DNA of 25,399 nucleotides from Chloroflexota bacterium (GTDB taxonomy: Bacteria; Chloroflexota; UBA11872). Location of the stretch: the NCBI GenBank assembly GCA_026707185.1, contig JAPOXI010000026.1:1-25399 (forward strand), written 5' to 3'. Each line of letters starts with the position of its first letter. Position 1 is the stretch's first letter. Shown piece by piece: positions 7,253 through 14,087 of this stretch. Both the position numbers and the translations under genes were made by a program. The notes beneath the pieces were generated by a model. The model was given only the letters and a program-made list of their open reading frames with translations. It was not told where the DNA came from and searched no databases.

Positions 7253-8635
7253 CTAGTGGCTGGCGGCGGCTGAGGGGAGTTCCTCGGGCCGCATGGCGTC
7301 GCCGACGGCGCGGACGTCGTCGGCACGGTGACCGATGATGGCGCCGTCGGCGAGAAGCCGCTGCTGGAGCTGCGTTATGTCAAGTTCGCGACTGCCGTGG
7401 CCACTGGCGGCCGAGACTGCGGCGGCCGTGCCGGCGGCCTGCCCCATGCCCATGCAGGTGACCGTGACGCGGCTGGAGGCGAGCGCGGCCGACTCGGCGG
7501 AGTGACAGCGGCCGGCGACCCAGACGTTGGAGACGCCCTGCGGCGTCAGCGTGCCGTACGAGATGTCGTAGGGGCGGGTGATGACGTGCTCGTGGTAGCC
7601 GGACGAGTCGACGGGATGGCGGTCCAGCCACCAGGCGCCGAGCGAGACGGCGTCGTCTTGGGCAACGGCCTTCTGGATGTCGTGGGCAGTGAGCACGCGG
7701 TCGCCGCGGATCCGACGAGTTTCGCGAACGCCGACGACGGGACCCGAGGTGACGAAGTAGGCGTCCTTGAAGGCAGGGATGTGCTCCTTGAAGAGGTCGA
7801 ACATGAGGCGGGCGTCCTTGCGACCCTGGATTTCGGCGGACGAGAGGTCGTTCGGATCGGTGCCGTTGCCGGCGAAGCGGGTGGCGTTGAAGTAGTAGTC
7901 GCGCTCGGCGTAGGGAGCCATCCAGGGGCCGCCGTAGAGCTTGAGGCGGCCGTCGGCGACGGCCTGCTTGAGCAACGCGCTGCAGTGGGCGCGAACCTCA
8001 GGCGTGGCGTCAAAGCCGCCGACGCGGAAGTGCAGGCTCATGGGCTGTTGGGCGTCCAGGTCCTGGTCGTAGGGAGCACCGGCGAAGGCGGCGACGTCGG
8101 CGTCGCCGCTGGCGTCGACTACGGCCTTCGGCTTGATGACGCCAAGCCCGCCCTTGTTGGCAACCACGACGCCGGTTACCCGGTCGCCTTCGCGAATAGC
8201 GTCGGCCACGACGGAGTGGTAGAGGAGTTGGGCGCCGGATTCCTGCATGAGACGGTCGGCTTCGAGCTTGAAGCGCTCGATGTCAAAGTGGATGACGTGG
8301 CGGTCGAGGTTGGCCAGTGACTGACCGACCTCGGCATTGAAACGGAAGCGGGTGGAGGCAAGCTCCCCGGTCGCTGTGGTGTGAGCCGCCGCGCGAGCCA
8401 GGTCGAAGACGACCCCGCCGACGACGGGCAGGCCGGAACGAAGGTCCACGAATCCATCGAGCGATGCCCCCACGACGCCGGTGATGTAGCCGCCAGCGAA
8501 ACCGCCGCGCTCGACGACGAGCGTTGACGCGCCAGCGCGGGCAGCGGTGATGGCCGCCACGGTGCCCGCGCAACCGGCGCCGACGACGAGCACATCCGGC
8601 CGAGCAATGACATCGAGTGCGCGGGTGAATTGCAT
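7253..8635 (-). CDS. FAD-dependent oxidoreductase (FAD_oxidored family)
   Basis: The 460-residue protein starts with a short leader and then a Rossmann FAD-binding motif (VLVVGAGCAGTVAAITAARA, about residues 15-34) with the acidic ribose-binding residue in LVVERGGFAGG. Further marks are VDASGDADVAAFAG, VVGVRETRRIRGDRVLT and the C-terminal FAD site VAGRCHSAE with SRVTVTCMGMGQAAGTAAA. This architecture is that of the FAD-dependent oxidoreductases common next to carbohydrate-catabolic genes; substrate is unknown. No signal peptide is visible. The ATG at 8635 lies 32 bases downstream of a promoter candidate shared with the MtaA-like gene at 13888. It is downstream of recF and the DUF721 gene (88-base gap) but is probably transcribed separately. 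It converges with the isomerase-like gene (12-base gap). Confidence 0.9.
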   Translation of the reverse strand: MQFTRALDVIARPDVLVVGAGCAGTVAAITAARAGASTLVVERGGFAGGYITGVVGASLDGFVDLRSGLPVVGGVVFDLARAAAHTTATGELASTRFRFNAEVGQSLANLDRHVIHFDIERFKLEADRLMQESGAQLLYHSVVADAIREGDRVTGVVVANKGGLGVIKPKAVVDASGDADVAAFAGAPYDQDLDAQQPMSLHFRVGGFDATPEVRAHCSALLKQAVADGRLKLYGGPWMAPYAERDYYFNATRFAGNGTDPNDLSSAEIQGRKDARLMFDLFKEHIPAFKDAYFVTSGPVVGVRETRRIRGDRVLTAHDIQKAVAQDDAVSLGAWWLDRHPVDSSGYHEHVITRPYDISYGTLTPQGVSNVWVAGRCHSAESAALASSRVTVTCMGMGQAAGTAAAVSAASGHGSRELDITQLQQRLLADGAIIGHRADDVRAVGDAMRPEELPSAAASH

Positions 8636-8667
8636 GGAGCGGCGACCTGGCGGACCGGAATGGCAGG

Positions 8668-8700
8668 AGTCTACCCGCGCCCCAAGCCACCGGCTGACTG
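8668..8700 (-). promoter_or_regulatory. Promoter candidate for the FAD oxidoreductase: CAGTCAGCC-N18-TAGACT
   Basis: On the minus strand CAGTCAGCC (8692-8700) is followed after 18 bases by TAGACT (8668-8673), and the ATG lies 32 bases further. The same 9-mer, the same 18-base spacing, a TATACT hexamer and the same 32-base distance to the start occur in front of the gene at 13888. The duplicated geometry is the main support. Confidence 0.6.
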
Positions 8701-8723
8701 CCGAGGACGCCGAGTCCGAAGCG

Positions 8724-9062
8724 TTAGGCGTCGTCCCAGCCGTGCGTGGCTACGGTTACGCGAATGGCGGTTACGTCGGATGGGGCGAGGCGTGAGCCGA
8801 CGGCGCGGAGGAGTTCAGGCACGTAAAAGCGAACGCGCATGGCCGTGGCGTTATCGCGGCACGCAATGCGGGCCTCCGTGCCGAACATCGACTCGATCCG
8901 GCAGCGTGCGGCGACGGCACCTCCAAGCACCTCGTCCATGGACTCCCGGAGGGCGTCGACCGCATCGACGCGCCGGGCGCCAAACTGGAGGTCGGCGCGG
9001 GTCGACATTCGGTCGATCAGTTCGCGCGTGCTGCGCGGCCGTCCCTCACGTCGGTCAGCCAC
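8724..9062 (-). CDS. DUF721/DciA-like protein downstream of recF
   Basis: The 112-residue product, read from the GTG at 9062, overlaps the end of recF by eight bases (the recF TGA is at 9055-9057), which implies translational coupling. Its core (DAVDALRESMDEVLGG, then RIESMFGTEARIACRDNATAMRVRFYVPELLRAVGSRL and a final beta-strand IRVTVATHGW) fits the short DUF721 family in length, predicted order of elements and genomic place: a DUF721 gene directly after recF is a common arrangement in high-G+C bacteria. DciA-type members help load the replicative helicase. The conserved Trp often found in the family's first helix is not obvious here, so the family call is mainly by context. ATG at 9008 is an alternative shorter start. 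Confidence 0.6.
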   Translation of the reverse strand: MADRREGRPRSTRELIDRMSTRADLQFGARRVDAVDALRESMDEVLGGAVAARCRIESMFGTEARIACRDNATAMRVRFYVPELLRAVGSRLAPSDVTAIRVTVATHGWDDA

Positions 9063-10188
9063 GGATGCGCTCGATCTCGCCGGCCACCACGCGGTAGCGG
9101 GCCGCATGCCGGAGCATGGATTCGTCCAGCAGGTCGGGGTCGGCGGTCGTCACCAGCACCTGTGCGTCGTCGGGCAGTTGGTCGACGAGCAGGTGGCGGT
9201 GGGCGGGGTCAAGTTCGGCGACGATGTCGTCCAGAAGCAGCACGGGCCCTTCGGCACACCGGTCGCGGGCGAGGGCGTGCTGGCCGAGCTTAAGCGCCAG
9301 GGCGGCGAGGCGCAGTTGGCCGCGAGAGCCGATGTGTGCAAGCACGCGGCCTTCGAGTCGGGCTTCGAGATCGTCTCGGTGTGGGCCGAGGCCGGAGGCG
9401 CCTCGCTGGATGTCGCGGCGCCGCTGCTGCCGAAGCGCTGCGTGGAACCCCTCGGTGTCCAGACCCAGCCCGTTGGCGCGGTAGGCGAGATCGAGTCGGC
9501 CCCCGCCCTGCATGACGTCGAAGCCCGACGTCACGGGCGCCCGGACTCCGGCCACATAGCCGGCGCGGGCGCGGGTGACCTCGACGGCGGGCTCGGAGAT
9601 TCGGTCGTCCCAGAACTCGAGCTCGGTCGGACGTCCGAGGCCGCCCTGGAGGCGGCGCAACAAGGCATTGCGGCGGGTAAGGAGGGTTTCGTACGTGGTG
9701 AGGTGGGCGGTGTAGGTCGGGTCAACCTGCGCGACAGCGAGGTTCAACCAGCGGCGGCGGCCGGAGGGAGCGCCCGTCCACAGGTTGAGATCCGCCGGCG
9801 CGAAGCTGACGGCCAGGAGACGGCCGGGGAGATCGGCCAGGCGGGTGAGGACGCCATCGACTCGCGCGCGACGTCGAACGCCGGAGGATTCGCCGTCGTC
9901 GGGACGGGTGCGGGCGACGATCATTTCGACGTCGGACACGCCGGAGGCGGAATCGACCGAAGCGTGGAGGCGCGAAAAGCCTTCGGCGGACGGGGCATCG
10001 AAGCGGACCCAGGAGGCCTCAGGACCGGGTCGAAGGCTCTGGGCGGACGCCAGAATATGGAGGGCGTCGAGCAGGTTGGTTTTGCCCTGCCCGTTGCCGC
10101 CGACGATGACGCTTGGGCCCGGCGCCAAGTCGAGCGTCAAGCGACGGTAGTTGCGGAAGTTGGTGAGTTGGAGTTGAGCGACGCGCAC
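9055..10188 (-). CDS. recF: DNA replication and repair protein RecF
   Basis: RecF is an SMC-like ATPase that binds gapped DNA and helps RecOR load RecA. The 377-residue protein shows the start typical of the family (VAQLQLTNFRNYRRLTLDL), Walker A GGNGQGKTN at about residues 30-38, the RecF motif RRWLNLAVAQVDPTY, the signature GSRGQLRLAALALKLG, and Walker B VLLLDDIVAELD, followed by VLVTTADP. The start is GTG at 10188. Its leader holds two inverted repeats (10192-10203 and 10216-10234). It follows a small membrane protein and overlaps the DUF721 gene. dnaN and gyrB, frequent recF neighbours, are not in the window, so this is a detached recF locus. Confidence 0.95.
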   Translation of the reverse strand: MRVAQLQLTNFRNYRRLTLDLAPGPSVIVGGNGQGKTNLLDALHILASAQSLRPGPEASWVRFDAPSAEGFSRLHASVDSASGVSDVEMIVARTRPDDGESSGVRRRARVDGVLTRLADLPGRLLAVSFAPADLNLWTGAPSGRRRWLNLAVAQVDPTYTAHLTTYETLLTRRNALLRRLQGGLGRPTELEFWDDRISEPAVEVTRARAGYVAGVRAPVTSGFDVMQGGGRLDLAYRANGLGLDTEGFHAALRQQRRRDIQRGASGLGPHRDDLEARLEGRVLAHIGSRGQLRLAALALKLGQHALARDRCAEGPVLLLDDIVAELDPAHRHLLVDQLPDDAQVLVTTADPDLLDESMLRHAARYRVVAGEIERIRG

Positions 10189-10191
10189 GGG

Positions 10192-10203
10192 GCACCCGGG
10201 TGC
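10192..10203. repeat. 12-base perfect palindrome in the recF leader
   Basis: GCACCC-GGGTGC ends four bases before the recF GTG. It is a self-complementary DNA palindrome with no loop, so it could be a protein site or could mask translation initiation in a dimeric or alternative fold. Confidence 0.45.
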
Positions 10204-10215
10204 ATTGTGACATCG

Positions 10216-10234
10216 AGACCAGACACGCTGGTCT
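10216..10234 (-). other. Stem-loop in the 82-base gap between the small membrane gene and recF
   Basis: AGACCAG-ACACG-CTGGTCT is a perfect 7-base inverted repeat with a 5-base loop. There is no run of T on either side, so it is not a standard intrinsic terminator. It may be an mRNA processing or attenuating structure between the two genes, or an operator. Confidence 0.45.
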
Positions 10235-10270
10235 GCGAAGCAAGTGAGGCAGTCGACGCGGACCCGAAGC

Positions 10271-10534
10271 CTATGGGTTGTTTGCGGCCTCGAGGTCGGT
10301 CCAGTCCGCGCGCAGCGCCGTGAGCTTCCGGCGCCGCTTGAAGAGATAAATCGGTAGACCCGCGGCGGCCAGCACCACCACGACGCCTACCAGGATGAAG
10401 GCCGCGACCAGCACCCACGACAGCCAGGTCCAGAAGACGATCAGCAGCGCGAGCGCCACGATCACTGCAGCCACCAGCCCGGCCACAGCCGCCAGGATTT
10501 TGCCCTTGAGAGTGCTCGGGACTATCCTCGCCAC
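10271..10534 (-). CDS. Small two-helix membrane protein
   Basis: The 87-residue protein has two long hydrophobic segments, about residues 12-33 (ILAAVAGLVAAVIVALALLI) and 38-65, followed by a basic stretch (FKRRRKL) and a polar tail, a layout that would place the tail in the cytoplasm. No family is recognised. The GTG at 10534 has no evident ribosome binding site; only 32 bases separate it from the divergent degV start, so each gene's promoter must overlap the other's coding region or the mRNA is leaderless. It precedes recF by 82 bases on the same strand. Confidence 0.65.
   Translation of the reverse strand: MARIVPSTLKGKILAAVAGLVAAVIVALALLIVFWTWLSWVLVAAFILVGVVVVLAAAGLPIYLFKRRRKLTALRADWTDLEAANNP
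10523..10528 (+). promoter_or_regulatory. -10 candidate for degV inside the divergent gene
   Basis: TATCCT lies 38 bases before the degV ATG and within the first codons of the divergent membrane gene. The same hexamer occurs in the divergent gaps before fba (2840) and the dehydrogenase (5082, minus). No good -35 is seen. Confidence 0.3.
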
Positions 10535-10566
10535 GTCAAGCGCCGGGACTGGAAGCTGCCAAGAAC

Positions 10567-11409
10567 ATGTCTATCCAAGTCGTTACCGACAGCACCGCGA
10601 CGCTGCCCCCCGAAATTGCAGCGGAACTGGGCATTACGGTCATCCCCACGCATGTGAGTTTCGGGACCACGAGCTACCGGGACGGCGTGGACCTGGAGAT
10701 CGACGAATTCTATCGGCTGCTGGAAACGTCCCCGGATCACCCGACGACCTCGCAGCCGAACCCGGCCGAGTTCGCGCAGACCTATAGCCAAGTCGAGGGC
10801 GACGGACCCATCGTGTCCATCCACGTCTCAACTGACCTCAGCAAGACGGTCGAGTCGGCTCGGCAAGGCGCGGCCGAGGTGGGTCGCGAGATTCTGGTGC
10901 TGGACTCCCGGCTCGTCGGTCCGGCGATGGGGTTCAGCGTGATAGCCGCCGCACGGGCCGGACGTGACGGGGCCAGCCTGGAGGACATCCAGGGCATCGT
11001 GGCTGACCACGCGGAGCGAGCGCACCTCGTTTTCGTGGTCCAGACGCTCGAGTACCTGAAGCGGGGCGGGCGCATCGGCGGCGCGCAGGCGTTCCTGGGG
11101 TCGTTGCTGAACGTGAAGCCGGTGCTCGAACTGGCTGACGGCGTGGTGGCGCCGGTGACACGAGTTCGAACGATGCGAAAGGCCCACGCGGCGATTGCGG
11201 ACCGGGTGCGGGAGCAGGCGCCCAACGGGGTGAGCAGCTGGGCCATTCTGCACGCGCAGGCTCAAGCCGAGCATGACCGCCTGAAGCGGGACCTGGCCGA
11301 CGGACTGAATGCCGACGGCGATACGATTCCCAATGTGCCAATTGGCCCGGTGGTTGGGACGCACACGGGACCCGGTGCATTCGGGTTCGCGTTCGTGGCC
11401 AAGGCCTAG
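10567..11409 (+). CDS. DegV family fatty acid-binding protein
   Basis: DegV-family (FakB-type) proteins bind a fatty acid and, in Firmicutes, present it to the kinase FakA for phosphorylation before phospholipid synthesis. The 280-residue protein has the family's N-terminal VVTDSTATLPPE, the THVSFGTTSYRDGVDL segment, TTSQPNPAEF, the FVVQTLEYLKRGGRIGG signature, LLNVKPVLEL and a C-terminal GPVVGTHTGPGAFGFAFVAK. Length is standard. The ATG at 10567 follows GGAAG about 11 bases upstream. No fakA-like kinase gene is in the window. The stop overlaps the stop of the convergent polysaccharide deacetylase gene by four bases (CTAG). A fatty-acid role would fit the lipid operon 5 kb downstream, but this is only suggestive. 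Confidence 0.93.
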   Translation: MSIQVVTDSTATLPPEIAAELGITVIPTHVSFGTTSYRDGVDLEIDEFYRLLETSPDHPTTSQPNPAEFAQTYSQVEGDGPIVSIHVSTDLSKTVESARQGAAEVGREILVLDSRLVGPAMGFSVIAAARAGRDGASLEDIQGIVADHAERAHLVFVVQTLEYLKRGGRIGGAQAFLGSLLNVKPVLELADGVVAPVTRVRTMRKAHAAIADRVREQAPNGVSSWAILHAQAQAEHDRLKRDLADGLNADGDTIPNVPIGPVVGTHTGPGAFGFAFVAKA

Positions 11410-12632
11410 ATCGGCGAGGGTACGCCGTCGGCTTGCGCGGCCTGCCGAATCTTTACGACCACATCTTCAAGCGGCCACCAAGACTCGACGCCGACGCGGC
11501 GGAGTGCAAACAGGCGTTCGAGGTTGTGCACGATGCCTGGCACCGTCGTGACGGCCGCCCGGTAGTCGGCGGCGGTGACGAGCGCTATGACGTCGGTATC
11601 GAAACGGCCGAGGGGATAGGCGAAGTAGTCCACGCCGTCAACGTCGGCTTCAAGCCATTGGCGCGACTCGACGACTTCGGCCTGGGCGGCGCCGAGATTG
11701 GTTCGGTACAGCGGCGGCAGGTCGGCGTGGTTGATGGTGTGGGAGCCGACCGTGATTCCAGCGGCGCGCACGGACTGAATGTCGGCCAGGGTCATATGAC
11801 CCTGGCCGTGGCGATCGAATCCGGGCAAGACAAAGAAGACGGCCGGCACGCGTAGGTCCCGAAGCACTGGCAGCGCCCCGTCAATTTGATCCAGCCAGCC
11901 GTCGTCGAACGAGACGACGAAAGCCTTGTCGGGCAGTTCGGCCCAGCCTTCGATGGCCGCGACCAGATGTTCGAAGGAGACGGGGGTGAGTCCGGCGTCC
12001 ATCAGCCCTTCGAGCTGCGCCTGGAAGGCCGCGGCGCCGCCCGTGCGGTGGTAGGTGAGGACTGGCGCCCGCACCTCGGGCGGCGGATCAGCGGACAGGC
12101 GTCGAACCGGCGCCGGGCCTTCCGCGCCGCGAGTGCGCTCGGCATCGTCAAGCGTGACGAAGAGGTCGCCCAGATGGCCGGGGGTAGGGCGTGCGTCCAC
12201 GGGCGATCGGTCCAGCATTCGAACCAGGTCGCGCTCGTAGAGGCGCACACGCCTGCCACGCCAGTCGAAGGGTGCGCTGGCCGGGGGGCCTGCGCGGTCG
12301 CGGCGGGACTCATCGGTCCAGGGATCGGCGAAGGGGCCGTCGGAGCTACCGGCTGGCGGCGCCGCAAGCGCCGCGACCATGGCCTTGCCAAGGTCCGCGA
12401 GCCTCGGCACGCCGACCCTGTGTGCACTCGAACGGCCGGGCACATCCAAGCGTCCGTGATTGAAGTACTGCTGCAGCTCCTCGCCAGCGAAGAGTCCGGG
12501 GGTGATGGGATAGCCGAGGACCGCGGGGCCACCCAGCGCTTCAAGCGCACGAAGAAACGGAGCTTCGACCGGAATGCCGGAGACTTCGCGCCAGCGGGAG
12601 CGTCGATCAGGCATTTCGCTGCCCGACCTCAC
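11406..12632 (-). CDS. Polysaccharide deacetylase with N-terminal LGYPI-type module
   Basis: The C-terminal half is a carbohydrate esterase 4 (NodB) domain: YHR at about 194, the SFDDGW motif at 241-246 with catalytic and metal-binding Asp 243 and 244, GSHTINH at 296-302 giving metal ligands His 298 and 302, and YPLGRFD near 345. It would remove acetyl groups from an N-acetylated glycan. Residues 25-64 read as the module ALGGPAVLGYPITPG...QQYF, known from many Chloroflexota exported proteins, here one copy. Oddly, no signal peptide precedes it: the GTG at 12632 and the alternative ATG at 12614 both give a charged N-terminus, and an in-frame stop lies four codons upstream of the GTG. Export may be lost, use another route, or the protein may be 5' truncated. 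It lies 86 bases after the MtaA-like gene. Confidence 0.85.
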   Translation of the reverse strand: MRSGSEMPDRRSRWREVSGIPVEAPFLRALEALGGPAVLGYPITPGLFAGEELQQYFNHGRLDVPGRSSAHRVGVPRLADLGKAMVAALAAPPAGSSDGPFADPWTDESRRDRAGPPASAPFDWRGRRVRLYERDLVRMLDRSPVDARPTPGHLGDLFVTLDDAERTRGAEGPAPVRRLSADPPPEVRAPVLTYHRTGGAAAFQAQLEGLMDAGLTPVSFEHLVAAIEGWAELPDKAFVVSFDDGWLDQIDGALPVLRDLRVPAVFFVLPGFDRHGQGHMTLADIQSVRAAGITVGSHTINHADLPPLYRTNLGAAQAEVVESRQWLEADVDGVDYFAYPLGRFDTDVIALVTAADYRAAVTTVPGIVHNLERLFALRRVGVESWWPLEDVVVKIRQAAQADGVPSPI

Positions 12633-12718
12633 ATCGGGGTATCAAGCCAGCAACTCCTGCTCGCACCCTCGGCGCCGAACATTGGACCTACCCGCGGACG
12701 GGCACCGGAGTTCGCCGC

Positions 12719-13888
12719 TTACAGGCTCAGAGCCGGTCCAGATGAGGCTGCCGCGCTCTGCTTGGCGACGTCCACGCGGTACTCGTGGGCCATGTTCCTG
12801 GGGTTCGTGACGGATGGATCGCCCTCAAACTCGCCGCGCGCGGCGGCCGGCACCGCCATCAGGTTCGCATTGGTGACCTGCGGAGGAACCGCGCATTCAG
12901 GCGCAATGATGTCGATGCCGGCAGACACGATGTCTTCGACCTCAAATGCGACGTCCTCGGGACGACCGCTGAGCAGCGTGACAAAGTTGCTGACGTTGCC
13001 CACGAGCTTGAAGTCACCGACGACGGCCTTGGCCTCGTGCGGGTCGTTCTCGGTGGCGAAGTGGAAGGCCTCGAAGCCAGCGTCCTTGATGTATTGCATG
13101 CGGTCGAGCGTCTTGCCGCAGCAGTGGAGGATCACGGGCGAGTTGATCTGCGGGGTGATCTTCTGATGCACCGGCATCAGATAGTCCCGGTAGGTCTCGG
13201 CGCGGACGAGGTCGCCGGTGGAGTGGTCGGCCAGGCAGATGGCGTCGGCGCCGGCCTCGATCTGGGCGTTGGCGAACTCGATGGAGGCCGGCATCAGCCG
13301 GTCCAGGCAGGCATGCACGTAGTCGGGGTCGAGGATGACGTTAATGAGGAATTCCTGTGGCCCGAACATGTGGTACGAGAGCGTCCACGGGCCCATGACT
13401 TTGCCGATGACGGCGGCGTCGGGGTGGCGTTCGCGAAGCATCTTGATGGAGTCGATGACGGCCTTGGTCTCGCGGCGTTCGAGGAAGTCGTTGGGAATGA
13501 CGATCTCGTCCGGCGTTGTCCAGGGGTTCGGAGGGCTTACCGCCGGCATGCGGGGACCCGAAATGATCTTGCCGGTGCCCTTGTCGAACTCCCAGGGGTC
13601 CTCGCCCCACTCGATGTCGGCGTCCAGGGCGGCGGCGCCGAGGATGATGCTGAAGTAGGGCATGATCGAGTCGTAGCCATGCTCGGTGTAGCTGCGTTCG
13701 GCCAGCAGGGCGATGGGCGCGGCTTCGTAGTGGGCGTCGGGCCATTCAATGCCAAGGCGGCGCATTTCCTCGTAGGTCGCCAGGGACGTGGGACTGCCGA
13801 CGCAGATGCGGTCCACCGGCTTGCCCTGGAGGGCGTTGAGGTAGCGCTCGCGTCCAGTCATCGTGCCGTTTGTTTCCGTAATACTCAC
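12719..13888 (-). CDS. Uroporphyrinogen decarboxylase-family protein, MtaA/MtbA-like methyltransferase
   Basis: This 389-residue protein has the UroD TIM-barrel fold (MTGRERYLNALQGKPVDR at the start, VMGPWTLSYHMFG, EAGADAICLADHSTGD). It differs from true haem-pathway UroD by carrying the zinc-binding His-X-Cys...Cys pattern of methylcobalamin:thiol methyltransferases: His 255 and Cys 257 in LHCCGKT and Cys 332 in APECAVP. That places it with MtaA/MtbA/CmuA-type methyl transfer enzymes. No corrinoid protein or MtaB-like partner is in the window, so the methyl donor and acceptor are unknown. The GTG at 13888 is supported by GGAG seven bases upstream. It has its own promoter candidate, shared in design with the FAD oxidoreductase, and diverges from rny. 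Confidence 0.88.
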   Translation of the reverse strand: MSITETNGTMTGRERYLNALQGKPVDRICVGSPTSLATYEEMRRLGIEWPDAHYEAAPIALLAERSYTEHGYDSIMPYFSIILGAAALDADIEWGEDPWEFDKGTGKIISGPRMPAVSPPNPWTTPDEIVIPNDFLERRETKAVIDSIKMLRERHPDAAVIGKVMGPWTLSYHMFGPQEFLINVILDPDYVHACLDRLMPASIEFANAQIEAGADAICLADHSTGDLVRAETYRDYLMPVHQKITPQINSPVILHCCGKTLDRMQYIKDAGFEAFHFATENDPHEAKAVVGDFKLVGNVSNFVTLLSGRPEDVAFEVEDIVSAGIDIIAPECAVPPQVTNANLMAVPAAARGEFEGDPSVTNPRNMAHEYRVDVAKQSAAASSGPALSL

Positions 13889-13920
13889 GCGAACACTCCA
13901 AGGCGGGTGCCGTCAGGCGA

Positions 13921-13953
13921 AGTATAAGGCGGAGCGCGACGAATGGCTGACTG
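13921..13953 (-). promoter_or_regulatory. Promoter candidate for the MtaA-like gene: CAGTCAGCC-N18-TATACT
   Basis: On the minus strand CAGTCAGCC (13945-13953) is followed after 18 bases by TATACT (13921-13926), a five-of-six match to the -10 consensus, and the GTG starts 32 bases beyond. Both spacings and the 9-mer match the site in front of the FAD oxidoreductase gene at 8668-8700, although the intervening bases differ. Confidence 0.65.
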
Positions 13954-13964
13954 GCGTCCCGTCT

Positions 13965-13994
13965 TTGACCGGGAATCGGGGCGCCGAGTAGCAT
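13965..13994 (+). promoter_or_regulatory. Promoter candidate for rny (TTGACC-N18-TAGCAT)
   Basis: TTGACC at 13965-13970 (five of six bases of the -35 consensus) and TAGCAT at 13989-13994 (four of six) are separated by 18 bases, 93 bases before the rny GTG. It is arranged back to back with the promoter of the divergent MtaA-like gene. Just past the expected transcription start, GCGTCGCG is repeated directly at 13996-14003 and 14007-14014. Confidence 0.5.
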
Positions 13995-14087
13995 CGCGTC
14001 GCGGAGGCGTCGCGTGGCGCCGCCGAACCTTTTCCTCAATGCGATTCATTCGACGATTCGTACAACACACCCTTCTGGAGGCCAGCC

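Noticed and set aside
8839..10323. A 494-codon open frame on the plus strand opposite recF
   Set aside because: It mirrors recF, whose Walker and signature motifs are certain; the antisense product is low-complexity Gly, Ala and Arg-rich.
12785..13927. A 380-codon open frame on the plus strand opposite the MtaA-like gene
   Set aside because: Antisense shadow; the minus-strand product has an intact zinc motif and a good ribosome binding site.
13996..14014. GCGTCGCG repeated directly 11 bases apart in the rny leader
   Set aside because: The one-helical-turn spacing is suggestive of a regulator site, but short CG-rich repeats are common in this composition and nothing else supports it.
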